The position numbers were made by a program, and so were the translations under genes. A stretch of 64,000 bases of DNA from the NCBI RefSeq assembly GCF_029105185.1, contig NZ_JAFMZK010000011.1, forward strand, positions 117,351 to 181,350, in the 5' to 3' direction. Source of the stretch: Aliiroseovarius sp. Z3 (GTDB lineage: Bacteria; Pseudomonadota; Alphaproteobacteria; Rhodobacterales; Rhodobacteraceae). Shown piece by piece: positions 8,796-15,915 of this stretch. Every line of letters begins with the position of its first letter. The stretch's first letter is position 1. The notes beneath the pieces are model-generated. The model saw only the letters and a program-made list of their open reading frames with translations, did no database searches and had not been told where the DNA came from.

Positions 8796-9418
8796 GTTGC
8801 CCCCTCTACGTCTTCTGTCAGTGCGCGCTGGATCTTCGGCACCGCGAATTCTCTTTGCTCGTGATAGTCGATCATGGTGACGAGCTCACCCTCGGCATCG
8901 AACAGGAATACGCTTGCCGTATGGTTCATCGTATAGCCGCCGCCCTCAGTCGGGACGCGCTCAAATGAGGCACGAAACCCTTCTGCAGCGCGGGCAATTT
9001 GGTCTTCCGGCCCCGTCCAGCCACGAATGACCGGATGAAAATAGCCGACATATTCGGCCATGGCCTCGACCGTGTCCCGCTCCGGGTCGACCGTGATGAA
9101 GACCACGTTCATCTCTGATGCTTCGTCGCCCAGTTCCTCAAGCCAGCCGGAAATATCCGATAGGGTCGTCGGGCAGACGTCCGGGCAGTAGGTGAACCCG
9201 AAAAACACCATTGTGGGACGACCGATCAGGTTGCCAGGCCCTACCTCATTTTCCTCGTGGTCGGTCAGCCGGAACTCCATCGCCGATAGGGGCAGGGGCC
9301 GCTGCCCTTTTGGTTCAGGCGCACCGGGCCCGTCCACCCGCCACCAGCCCACGAAGAGCGTCAGGCCAAGAACGCCGGCACCGGCTGCGCCGTATAGAAG
9401 GAGCTGCCGACGTTGCAT
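8792..9418 (-). CDS. SCO1/SenC-family copper chaperone (second copy)
   Basis: 208 residues: an N-terminal membrane anchor (residues 8-26) and a thioredoxin-like periplasmic domain. The copper/redox motif is CPDVC with C78 and C82, and the third ligand is H166 (NHTASVF). SCO proteins deliver copper to the CuA site of cytochrome oxidase or act as thiol reductases. Its ATG at 9416-9418 shares one base with the stop of the PCu(A)C gene; both act in CuA assembly. A second SCO gene (10995-11597) heads the same run. Confidence 0.93.
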   Translation of the reverse strand: MQRRQLLLYGAAGAGVLGLTLFVGWWRVDGPGAPEPKGQRPLPLSAMEFRLTDHEENEVGPGNLIGRPTMVFFGFTYCPDVCPTTLSDISGWLEELGDEASEMNVVFITVDPERDTVEAMAEYVGYFHPVIRGWTGPEDQIARAAEGFRASFERVPTEGGGYTMNHTASVFLFDAEGELVTMIDYHEQREFAVPKIQRALTEDVEGAT

Positions 9419-9888
9419 CAGCCCTCCGGTCCACGCGCGGCGATTCCGAGGATTGGGACCTCGACCGTCACCTTGCCGCCATCCGAGAAGGTCAGTGTCA
9501 GCGGGAAATTCTCGCCTTCGGTCATCGGCTCTTGCAGCTTCATGAGCATGGCGTGCAACCCGCCCGGCTCCAATGCCACGCTTTGGCCGGGCTCAATCGT
9601 GATCTCGCCTGCAGGCGCCATGGAACTGACGCCATCGGAGTTGGTTTTCGACTCATGGATCTCGGGCATCATTGCCAGCGGTGTCGCAAGTCCGGTCAGC
9701 GTAACGGCGTCTTCACCCGTGTTGCGCACGGTCATATAGGCGGCACCTGGCCTGTTGACGCCGATCGAGGCGCGGGACCACGCATTCTCGACCACGACAT
9801 CCTCCGAACCGGCCAGTGCGGGGGCCGACAGCCCTGCAACCGTCAAAAGCACGGCCAATGCATTGGTATATCTCAACTTCTTCACCAC
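9418..9888 (-). CDS. PCu(A)C-type periplasmic copper chaperone
   Basis: About 156 residues from the GTG at 9886-9888, which follows an AGGAG Shine-Dalgarno at the right spacing; a second GTG is next to it. A signal peptide ends at ALAG. The copper motif is visible as H (EIHES), M (SSM) and the late HAMLM, matching the Hx10M...HxM pattern of DUF461/PCu(A)C. It hands Cu(I) to SCO or CuA. An upstream ATG (9966) would overlap the dsbA coding end and lacks a ribosome site, so I rejected it. Confidence 0.9.
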   Translation of the reverse strand: MVKKLRYTNALAVLLTVAGLSAPALAGSEDVVVENAWSRASIGVNRPGAAYMTVRNTGEDAVTLTGLATPLAMMPEIHESKTNSDGVSSMAPAGEITIEPGQSVALEPGGLHAMLMKLQEPMTEGENFPLTLTFSDGGKVTVEVPILGIAARGPEG

Positions 9889-9910
9889 TCGTTTCTCCTG
9901 CCTCCGCAAA

Positions 9911-10570
9911 TCAGCTTTGGCTTGCCGCAACTTCCACTGCCACCAGCCTCCGCAATTCGGCCTCACCGAACGGATCGAGAGGCTTGCCGTTCACGAAGAA
10001 CGTGGGCGTTTGGCGGACCCCGACTGTCTCGACATCGGCGCGGTCCTGGTTGAGCACCGCCACAACACCGGGGGCCAGCATCTGTGTCCGGGCAGCTTCG
10101 ACATCCAGACCTCCGCTTGCTGCAATCTCAAGGATCAATCCGGGTGCCGGGGTCCCGTGAGACGCCCATCTGGGCTGCTCTCGCAAGACTGCCTCGAGCA
10201 CAGGTTCAAACACGTCCTGCATGCGCGCCGCCTCGAGCACACGGATCGCTTCTACCGACGCCTCGCCGTGAAAAGGCGTATAGCGGATTACAACGCGCAC
10301 CGCGTCTCCGTGCTCCGCCATGATATCCTCGACGACCGGATAGAAAGCGCGGCATGCCTCGCAGGCCGGGTCGAAGAATTCAACGATGGTTACGGGCGCA
10401 TCCTCGGGCCCGAGGATCGGGGAATAGGGTCGGATCAGCGCGTCGGCCATTTCAGGGTCGATGGGATCGGACGCGGCAATCGGGTCGGGGCGGGTGGCAT
10501 ACCAGGCGGCACCGCCGAAACCGGCGACCCCGAGCGCGAGAACGGACAGGATGAGGCCGCGTCGTTTCAT
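9911..10570 (-). CDS. DsbA-like thiol:disulfide oxidoreductase
   Basis: 219 residues: an N-terminal signal or anchor helix (residues 5-22), then a thioredoxin fold with an inserted helical domain. The active site is C70-E-A-C73, and the cis-proline region reads VRQTPTFFVNG. It is closer to the Com1/BdbD type than to E. coli DsbA (which has CPHC). It acts in the periplasm and is probably recycled by the DsbB-like protein encoded just upstream, which it overlaps by 4 bp (ATGA). A C-E-A-C centre may suit metal-protein thiols (inference). Confidence 0.9.
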   Translation of the reverse strand: MKRRGLILSVLALGVAGFGGAAWYATRPDPIAASDPIDPEMADALIRPYSPILGPEDAPVTIVEFFDPACEACRAFYPVVEDIMAEHGDAVRVVIRYTPFHGEASVEAIRVLEAARMQDVFEPVLEAVLREQPRWASHGTPAPGLILEIAASGGLDVEAARTQMLAPGVVAVLNQDRADVETVGVRQTPTFFVNGKPLDPFGEAELRRLVAVEVAASQS

Positions 10571-10989
10571 TTTTGTGTTTCCTTCAGTGAGAGAGCCGAC
10601 AGCAGACCGATCATCGCGAAGGCGACGAGCGCCATCAAAGGAATCGGAATGCCGAAGACCAGTTGATTGTCGTCGGTACAGGATGGGCCGGTCGCCGTGC
10701 AGGGCTGGATACGCTCGGGGATAACGCCGACATAGAGGCCCAAGTGCCAAAGCGCGACGGCGGCACCGCCCAAAGCCAGCGCGATCCCGTAGCGACCCAC
10801 GCGCCGATCCTGCCACCACAGCCCAAGCCCGAGGATGATGGCCAAGGGGAACATGAAGGCACGCTGGAACCAGCAGAGCACGCAAGGTGTCTGCCCCAGA
10901 ACCTCGCCGATGAAGAGCACGGCAAGCGACGCGGTGAGCGCGATGATCCAGGCCAGGCCAAGGGCCGTCTCTCCGGAAAGTCGGGTCAT
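10567..10989 (-). CDS. DsbB/BdbC-like quinone-linked disulfide reoxidant
   Basis: 140 residues, four predicted helices. It has the two periplasmic cysteine pairs expected: C36-VL-C39 (in CVLCWFQR) and C97...C104. The short length and the CxxC-WFQR form match the BdbC subgroup that pairs with BdbD-like DsbA proteins, here the next gene. It passes electrons from DsbA to quinone in the inner membrane. Five bases separate it from the SCO gene upstream. Confidence 0.92.
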   Translation of the reverse strand: MTRLSGETALGLAWIIALTASLAVLFIGEVLGQTPCVLCWFQRAFMFPLAIILGLGLWWQDRRVGRYGIALALGGAAVALWHLGLYVGVIPERIQPCTATGPSCTDDNQLVFGIPIPLMALVAFAMIGLLSALSLKETQK

Positions 10990-10994
10990 GACGA

Positions 10995-11597
10995 TCAGAT
11001 CCTCTGTCTCAGATCGGCGAGGATCTCTTCGGCGGGCGTGCCGTAGGGCCAGGAGTCCGCGAAGCCTGCTTGCGTGTCGAAAAGGAAAAGATGCGACGTG
11101 TGACCCATCGTGTATCCGCCCGGCGCAGTCGCCTGCTCGATCCGCTCAAAGAATATCGGAAAGGTTTCGGATGTCGCGGCGATCTGCTCCGGTGTACCGG
11201 TCAGCCCGATGATCCCTGCGTCGAACAGGGGCACATACTCGGCAAGTGCAGTCGGCGTATCCCGCTTCGGATCAATCGTTATGAAAATCGGCTGAACCAT
11301 TGCTGCCTCATCGCCCAGGCCCTCCATCACGGCCGCGACTTCGGACAGTGTTGTCGGACAGACGTCGGGGCAATTGGTGAAGCCAAAGAAGACCAGCATC
11401 CAGCGCCCTGCGAAATCTTCGTCCGTTTGGACCATGCCGCGATGATCGGTCAGTTCGAAATCAGCAAGAAACGGTGGTTCACTCTCGGTGCGGGCAAGAT
11501 CGGCACGGTAGTCGGACCATAGCAACAGCCAGATGAAAACGAACGCCGCCGCGCCCGCCAACACCCACAATACCTTCTGAAGACCTGAAAGCCTCAC
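10995..11597 (-). CDS. SCO1/SenC-family copper chaperone (first copy, operon head)
   Basis: 200 residues with an N-terminal membrane helix (about 8-28), CPDVC (C76, C80) and H166 in GHTSHLF, so all three metal ligands are kept. It differs clearly from the copy at 8792-9418, so this is not a recent duplication. As the first gene of the minus-strand run it follows the MerR-type promoter at 11634-11664 with a leader of roughly 30-35 bases. Confidence 0.92.
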   Translation of the reverse strand: MRLSGLQKVLWVLAGAAAFVFIWLLLWSDYRADLARTESEPPFLADFELTDHRGMVQTDEDFAGRWMLVFFGFTNCPDVCPTTLSEVAAVMEGLGDEAAMVQPIFITIDPKRDTPTALAEYVPLFDAGIIGLTGTPEQIAATSETFPIFFERIEQATAPGGYTMGHTSHLFLFDTQAGFADSWPYGTPAEEILADLRQRI

Positions 11598-11633
11598 GCC
11601 GCTCCGCCCGAACCTGATTCTATATTTTGTGTG

Positions 11634-11664
11634 CGTTTACATCCTCTAGCTACTGTAGGTTCAA
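11634..11664 (-). promoter_or_regulatory. MerR-type promoter/operator of the eleven-gene envelope operon
   Basis: Read on the minus strand: TTGAAC (11664-11659), a 19-bp spacer, then TAAACG (11639-11634). The spacer begins with CTACAGTAGCTAGAG, the same dyad family as the ATPase promoter (612-626). The -10 match is weak, which is normal for activator-dependent promoters. It lies 37 bp before the SCO start at 11597. Confidence 0.7.
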
Positions 11665-11741
11665 GCGTGATTGTCATCGATCGGCCAACAATCACCGATC
11701 TGTGAAACTCGGGTGAAGCTTGTGATGCGCACCGCATAAAG

Positions 11742-11756
11742 CTACACCCACTGTAG
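11742..11756 (+). promoter_or_regulatory. MerR-family dyad in front of the merR gene
   Basis: CTACACCCACTGTAG, a degenerate copy of the dyad, 18 bp before the regulator start. Here no 19-bp-spaced promoter fits; a possible promoter TTGTGA (11720-11725) and TACACC (11743-11748), 17 bp apart, would put the dyad over the -10, suited to autorepression. The dyad is clear; the promoter assignment is uncertain. Confidence 0.55.
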
Positions 11757-11774
11757 GTAATGTGGGGAGCGGAA

Positions 11775-12203
11775 ATGCTGACGATTGGGACGCTGGCGAA
11801 GAAGACCGGAACAAAGGTGCAGACCATCCGGTATTACGAGCAGATCGGACTTATGCCTGAGCCCGGCAGGACCGAGGGGGGCCAACGACGCTATGGCGAC
11901 GCCGAACTCGACCGCTTGTCATTCGTCCGGCACGCACGGCAACTGGGGTTCTCGTTGGACGCGATCCGTGAGCTCCTCGATCTCAGCGATCATCCGGGAA
12001 AGTCCTGCGCTGAGGCGGATGCAATAGCCCGTCGGCAACTCAAACAGGTCGAGCAACGATTGGCGCGGCTCGAGGCGCTGCGGACGGAATTGAAGCGGAT
12101 GGTGCATGAGTGCAGCGGCGGACAGACTTCTGATTGCCGTGTGCTCGAGGTACTGCGCGACCATTCCGAATGCCTGACCGACCATGAAGAGATCGGCGCC
12201 TGA
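11775..12203 (+). CDS. MerR-family metal sensor (CadR/PbrR/ZntR type)
   Basis: 142 residues from ATG 11775, preceded by GGAG. The MerR helix-turn-helix is at the N-terminus (IGTLAKKTG...TIRYYEQIGL), followed by the long dimerisation helix and a C-terminal metal loop. Cysteines C78, C113, C121 and C133 are present; the first three match the C77/C112/C119 arrangement of CadR/PbrR-type sensors of Cd, Pb or Zn. It is divergent from the eleven-gene run and upstream of a CDF gene, and dyads for one MerR-type protein occur at four places nearby, so it probably controls the whole island. Confidence 0.92.
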   Translation: MLTIGTLAKKTGTKVQTIRYYEQIGLMPEPGRTEGGQRRYGDAELDRLSFVRHARQLGFSLDAIRELLDLSDHPGKSCAEADAIARRQLKQVEQRLARLEALRTELKRMVHECSGGQTSDCRVLEVLRDHSECLTDHEEIGA

Positions 12204-12285
12204 GCAATTTCGACGACCTTTGATCGGAACGCAAAAAGCCCGGTGTTAGTTACTCATTGGCAATTCACTAATTTGGATACCCGGC

Positions 12286-12906
12286 ATGGCGGAGCAGAGA
12301 AACGCAACGGAAAGACGCACACTCTGGATCGTGCTGGGTCTCAACATCGGGCTGGCAGTCGCTTTCTTCGCCTCGGGCGCATTCGGCGAGTCAAGCGCGC
12401 TTATCGCCAATGGCCTCGACAATCTGTCGGACAGTTTCGTCTACGCGATCAGCCTCTTCGCGCTGTCCCGCTCCGCCAAGTGGAAGCGCGGAGCGGCGAA
12501 CGTTTCGGGCGGCCTGCTGATCCTCTTCGCCCTTGGAATCCTGTATGACGCGTGGCGCCGCTACGTCGGCGGATCGGATCCTCTTGGCACGATCATGATT
12601 GTCATGGCGCTGGTAGCGGCGGCCATCAACGCACTTTGCGTCTGGCTGCTGGCACGGCTTCGCGATCCAGACGTAAACATCCGAGCGGCGAATACGTTCA
12701 GCTGGAACGACTTCGCGGCCAATCTCGGAATCGTCGTCGCAGGCGGGCTCGTAGCCTGGCTCGGAACGAATTGGCCGGACCTTGTCGTGGGCGTGATTGT
12801 CGCCGGCATCGCGGCCTGGGGTGGCGTCGGAATCCTGAGAGACGCGCATGGTGAACACCACAAAGCGGTGCACAATGACGATCAGGTAACCAAGGACTCG
12901 GCCTGA
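12286..12906 (+). CDS. short CDF-family cation efflux protein
   Basis: 206 residues, six predicted membrane helices. The helix-II metal site appears as N-x-LDNLSDS (Asp-rich in place of the usual DALHNLSD) and the helix-V site as SWNDFAAN. The large cytoplasmic C-terminal domain of typical CDF proteins is almost absent; only a short tail with HGEHH remains. CDF proteins exchange Zn, Cd or Co for protons at the inner membrane. It lies 82 bp after merR with no promoter seen between, so the two may be co-transcribed. Confidence 0.85.
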   Translation: MAEQRNATERRTLWIVLGLNIGLAVAFFASGAFGESSALIANGLDNLSDSFVYAISLFALSRSAKWKRGAANVSGGLLILFALGILYDAWRRYVGGSDPLGTIMIVMALVAAAINALCVWLLARLRDPDVNIRAANTFSWNDFAANLGIVVAGGLVAWLGTNWPDLVVGVIVAGIAAWGGVGILRDAHGEHHKAVHNDDQVTKDSA

Positions 12907-12915
12907 AATCGGGGC

Positions 12916-12946
12916 TTGAAGCTACAGTGACTGTAGCAACTACATA
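12916..12946 (+). promoter_or_regulatory. MerR-type promoter/operator of the transglutaminase-CDF operon
   Basis: TTGAAG (12916-12921), 19-bp spacer, TACATA (12941-12946). The spacer carries the best form of the dyad, CTACAGTGACTGTAG (12922-12936), a perfect inverted repeat around one central base. It is 30 bp before the GTG start at 12976. Confidence 0.75.
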
Positions 12947-12975
12947 TTCTCGTGAACGATTCGAGGAGATATCCC

Positions 12976-13539
12976 GTGAACCCCGCCGACCCTCATTTGG
13001 CCAAAACCCGGCTGCTGGATTTTGACGCGACCTCAATTGCAAAACTGATCGAGGAGCGCGGCTGGGCAGACCTTCCCAGCGACGACCGAATTGGGGCCAT
13101 CTACGATTTCGTCAGGAACGAGATTACCTTCGGCTACAACCGCGCCGACGACATTCCGGCGTCCGAGGTCCTCGCAGATGGCCACGGGCAGTGCAACACC
13201 AAGGGCACGCTCCTCATGGCCCTGCTGCGTGGCGTGGGAGTTCGCTGCCGACTGCACGGGTTCACAATCCACAAGGCGCTTCAGAGAGGCGTCGTTCCGG
13301 AACTCGTCTATCCCCTCGCGCCGTCCGAAATCCTCCACTCCTGGGTAGAGGTGGACTTGGGCGACGGATGGGTCAATCACCGCCAGAACTTCGGATTTGT
13401 GCGCGACTTGCTCTATCGCCACGTCATCCGTCACTGGATGAATGCCAGGGTTCGCCGCATCCGCCGCGGAATCTTGCCGCCGGTCCCCGGATTCGATCGG
13501 CCGAACCACCGCCATGAGGAGACGAACCGTGCCGCATGA
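12976..13539 (+). CDS. transglutaminase-like cysteine protease fold protein
   Basis: 187 residues from GTG 12976, chosen because GAGGAG (12963-12968) lies 7 bp upstream; a GTG at 12952 has no ribosome site. The core shows the transglutaminase-like catalytic pattern: C73 in GHGQCNTKG and H121 in LHSWVEV, with the third residue unclear. Substrate unknown; proteins of this fold cleave or modify peptides. It is first in an operon under the third MerR-type promoter and overlaps the CDF gene by 11 bp. A role in metal stress is inferred only from position. Confidence 0.75.
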   Translation: MNPADPHLAKTRLLDFDATSIAKLIEERGWADLPSDDRIGAIYDFVRNEITFGYNRADDIPASEVLADGHGQCNTKGTLLMALLRGVGVRCRLHGFTIHKALQRGVVPELVYPLAPSEILHSWVEVDLGDGWVNHRQNFGFVRDLLYRHVIRHWMNARVRRIRRGILPPVPGFDRPNHRHEETNRAA

Positions 13540-14494
13540 TCACGGCCACGCCCACATCGATCCTCAATCCGGTGATCGTCGCGTCTCCATCGCCATCTGG
13601 GCCAACGGCCTCCTGACGGTCGCGCAGATCGTCGGCGGGATCCTTTCCGGCAGCCTCGCGCTGATCGCGGATGCCCTCCACAATTTCTCGGACATGGCGT
13701 CGCTGGTGATCGCCTTCTTCGCGCGTAAGATCGCTCGCCGCCCGGCGGACAAGCGCATGACCTTCGGCTATGGGCGGGTAGAAATCGTCGCAGCGCTCAT
13801 CAACTACACGACACTTATCCTGATCGGCTTCTACCTGATCTACGAGGGTGGCATGCGCATGATCGACCCACCAGAGGTACAGGGCTGGACGGTGGTGATC
13901 CTGGGCGGTGTGGCACTGGTCGTCGACACGTTGACGGCGCTGCTCACCTATTCGATGCAGAAAGGCAGCGTGAACATCCGTGCGCTCTTCCTGCACAACC
14001 TATCGGACGCTTTGGCCTCCGTGGCGGTCATCATCGGCGGCTCGCTCATCCTCCTCTACAACATGCGGTGGGTCGACCCGGCGATCACCATCGGCATCGC
14101 TCTCTACATCCTCTACCTCGCATTTACCGAGATCGGCGGTCCGATTCGGACGCTGATGCTCGGCAGTCCACCGGACATCGATAATGAAACCGTCGTTCAG
14201 GCGATGCGGGGTGTGGATGGTGTCGCGGACGTTCATCACGTGCATCTGTGGCAGATGCAGGAGCACGAGGCGGCTCTGGACTGCCACGTCGTGCTGACAG
14301 CGGACGGCTGGGGTCAAATCGAAAAGATCAAGGCCGCGATCAAGGACCGGCTGAAGGACGATTTCAGCATCGGTCATTCGAGTCTGGAATTTGAGCACGA
14401 AGACCGCGCACACGAAAACGCTGACCTTTACGGTCACGGCAAACCGGAAAAAGAGGAGGAAAACCATGTTCACCGAGACACTGACAGCTCATGA
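13529..14494 (+). CDS. CDF-family cation efflux protein (CzcD/ZitB-like)
   Basis: 321 residues from GTG 13529, which follows AGGAG; an ATG 15 bp upstream is possible. A His-rich N-terminus (HDHGHAH) precedes six helices, the first metal site D48/H51/D55 (ADALHNFSD) and the second FLHNLSD. A full C-terminal ferredoxin-like domain follows (HHVHLWQMQEHEAALDCHV). This is the canonical zinc/cobalt/cadmium-proton antiporter form, unlike the short CDF protein at 12286. It overlaps both its neighbours, so it is translationally linked to them. Confidence 0.93.
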   Translation: MPHDHGHAHIDPQSGDRRVSIAIWANGLLTVAQIVGGILSGSLALIADALHNFSDMASLVIAFFARKIARRPADKRMTFGYGRVEIVAALINYTTLILIGFYLIYEGGMRMIDPPEVQGWTVVILGGVALVVDTLTALLTYSMQKGSVNIRALFLHNLSDALASVAVIIGGSLILLYNMRWVDPAITIGIALYILYLAFTEIGGPIRTLMLGSPPDIDNETVVQAMRGVDGVADVHHVHLWQMQEHEAALDCHVVLTADGWGQIEKIKAAIKDRLKDDFSIGHSSLEFEHEDRAHENADLYGHGKPEKEEENHVHRDTDSS

Positions 14495-14777
14495 CGACAC
14501 GATTGGCCTCGCCTGCGAGGGCAAGCTCAGCGAAAGCGACCTGAAACGGATGCACGCCCTGCTTCATGAGCGCCTGCAAGAGACAAGTAAGCCCGGCCTG
14601 GTTCTCGATCTCACGAGGTTCGAAGGCTACGATGGGCCGTCCGCTCTGCTCGAAGATCTGAAAATCGACACAGCCCATAGGAATGACTTCCGCCGCGTCG
14701 CTGTGGTGGGCGAAGGGGCTTTGTTGGAGTGGGGAACCAGGTTCGCCGACGTGCTGACCACGGCAGAACTCCGTTAG
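14466..14777 (+). CDS. SpoIIAA-like (STAS-fold) small protein
   Basis: 103 residues from ATG 14466 (AGGAAAACC before it), overlapping the CDF stop by 29 bp. The sequence resembles the SpoIIAA-like/UPF family: an early beta strand (IGLACEGKLSESD), a central strand (PGLVLDLTRFEGYDG) and a helix plus VAVVGEG strand. The conserved regulatory serine of true anti-sigma antagonists is not obvious. Such proteins may bind small lipophilic ligands. Last gene of the operon driven from 12916. Confidence 0.75.
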   Translation: MFTETLTAHDDTIGLACEGKLSESDLKRMHALLHERLQETSKPGLVLDLTRFEGYDGPSALLEDLKIDTAHRNDFRRVAVVGEGALLEWGTRFADVLTTAELR

Positions 14778-14937
14778 TTCGACCCGGCGGAAATGAAGGC
14801 GGCAATCGCCTGGGCAAGTGAAAGGTAGAGTAGCTTTCAATCAGATGCCTTCGCAGAAGACAGCATCTGTTCGAAACCATAAACAAAAGAACTACAGCAG
14901 TTGCGAGACCCAAGAGCAATCCGAAAGTTCTGAACAT
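14611..14937 (-). CDS. doubtful small membrane protein, possibly truncated
   Basis: An ATG at 14935-14937 with a strong AAAGGAG site opens a reading frame whose first ~24 residues form a good transmembrane helix (FGLLLGLATAVVLLFMV). After that the sequence is basic and proline-rich and runs antisense through the SpoIIAA-like gene, so only the 5' part looks real. It may be a short membrane protein whose original 3' end was lost. Apart from this, 14778-15050 holds nothing I recognise. Confidence 0.22.
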   Translation of the reverse strand: MFRTFGLLLGLATAVVLLFMVSNRCCLLRRHLIESYSTFHLPRRLPPSFPPGRTNGVLPWSARRRTWFPTPTKPLRPPQRRGGSHSYGLCRFSDLRAERTAHRSLRTS

Positions 14938-15050
14938 GGTCGCTCCTTTCGCAAAGGAGTAACTTTGGTACGGTGGCACTGCCCTTGCCGGGGCATTATC
15001 AAATCGTAATGTTTTAGCGGCTCAGGGCGCCAGTTGGTTAACATAAACTT

Positions 15051-15094
15051 CATTATGCGTGCGCATAATGTATGCGCACGATTGACGCGCATAC
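15051..15094. promoter_or_regulatory. ccdAB operator with two inverted repeats
   Basis: CATTATGCGT/GCGCATAATG (15051-15070) is a 20-bp palindrome with one mismatch. It abuts GTATGCGC (15070-15077)...GCGCATAC (15087-15094), an inverted repeat with a 9-bp centre. Repeated TATGCGC units before a toxin-antitoxin pair suit cooperative autorepression by the CcdAB complex. It ends 35 bp before the ccdA start. Confidence 0.65.
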
Positions 15095-15129
15095 ATCCAA
15101 AGTATAACCTCTCCTTAGGAGGTGAGCTC

Positions 15130-15360
15130 ATGAATTCTCATACTCGGAAGCCTACAAATCTGTCCCTGGACGTAACTTTGCTTACGGAAGCCAAAGCGTT
15201 GAAGGTGAATCTGTCTCGAGCAGCTGAGAACGGAGTTCGGAGTGCTGTTGCTGCAGCTAAAGCGGAACAGTGGAAAGCTGAGAATGCCGCCGCGATTCGG
15301 AGTTCTAACTCATACGTTGAGAAGCATGGTTTACCGCTCGATCCTTATCGTCAGTTCTGA
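15130..15360 (+). CDS. ccdA: CcdA antitoxin
   Basis: 76 residues from ATG 15130, preceded by a near-perfect AGGAGGTGA site. The N-terminal part (PTNLSLDVTLLTEAKALKVNLSRAAE) is the ribbon-helix-helix DNA-binding domain, and the C-terminal part with N-x-YVEKHGLPLDPYRQF is the disordered toxin-binding tail typical of CcdA. It neutralises CcdB and represses the operon. Its stop overlaps the ccdB start as TGATG, so the two are coupled. Confidence 0.95.
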   Translation: MNSHTRKPTNLSLDVTLLTEAKALKVNLSRAAENGVRSAVAAAKAEQWKAENAAAIRSSNSYVEKHGLPLDPYRQF

Positions 15361-15659
15361 TGCCCAAGTATGACGTATTTCCCAATCCGTCCGGAGATGG
15401 TTATCTTTTGGATGTTCAAACCGACCTTCTGAGCGATCTGAACACCCGCGTTGTCGTGCCTTTGCTGCGACCAGCAAGCGCACCAAAACCGGCAACCAAA
15501 CTCAACCCAATTTTCGAATTCGATGGTCGGCCGGTCGTGATGGTCACGCAGTTCATGGCGGCGGTGCCAACAGGCATTCTTAAGACGTCCATTGGAAACC
15601 TCGACAATGAATTTGAGAAAGTCACGACCGCGATCGACATGCTTATGCAGGGTTTTTAG
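15360..15659 (+). CDS. ccdB: CcdB toxin (gyrase poison)
   Basis: 99 residues, close to the 101 of F-plasmid CcdB. The N-terminus (YDVFPNPSGDGYLLDVQTDLL) and the C-terminal helix (TTAIDMLMQGF) match the family. The last three residues, needed for gyrase poisoning in F CcdB (Trp-Gly-Ile), read Gln-Gly-Phe here, so activity against gyrase could differ. Together with CcdA it forms an addiction module that favours plasmid retention. Confidence 0.93.
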   Translation: MPKYDVFPNPSGDGYLLDVQTDLLSDLNTRVVVPLLRPASAPKPATKLNPIFEFDGRPVVMVTQFMAAVPTGILKTSIGNLDNEFEKVTTAIDMLMQGF

Positions 15660-15915
15660 ACGATCAGAATCAATTCACTCCTCCTCATCTAACATAGCCT
15701 TGTGTCTGACATCAGCGCCAATGGAGCAGTTTATGCTGAGCTGATAAGAGAGCGTTCCTGGCTCATCGTAACCATCAAGGAACGAGATGAGACAGAAACC
15801 CTGACGACGGACATTTCATTCTAAGCCGACTGCTCAAAAATGTCTGCGCAGTAGTAATTTAGCGATGCTTCTGCATCCAATCATCGGCCTGCGACCGCCA
15901 TCAAATCTTGCCTAA
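15660..15915. other. gap between ccdB and luxR, no convincing gene
   Basis: A GTG-initiated 40-codon frame (15702-15824) could be read, ending ...TLTTDISF, but it has no ribosome site and no recognised family. It may be a remnant. No terminator hairpin with a T-run was seen. Confidence 0.4.

Noticed and set aside
15702..15824. 40-codon GTG frame between ccdB and luxR
   Set aside because: No ribosome site or recognisable sequence; mentioned only as a possible remnant.
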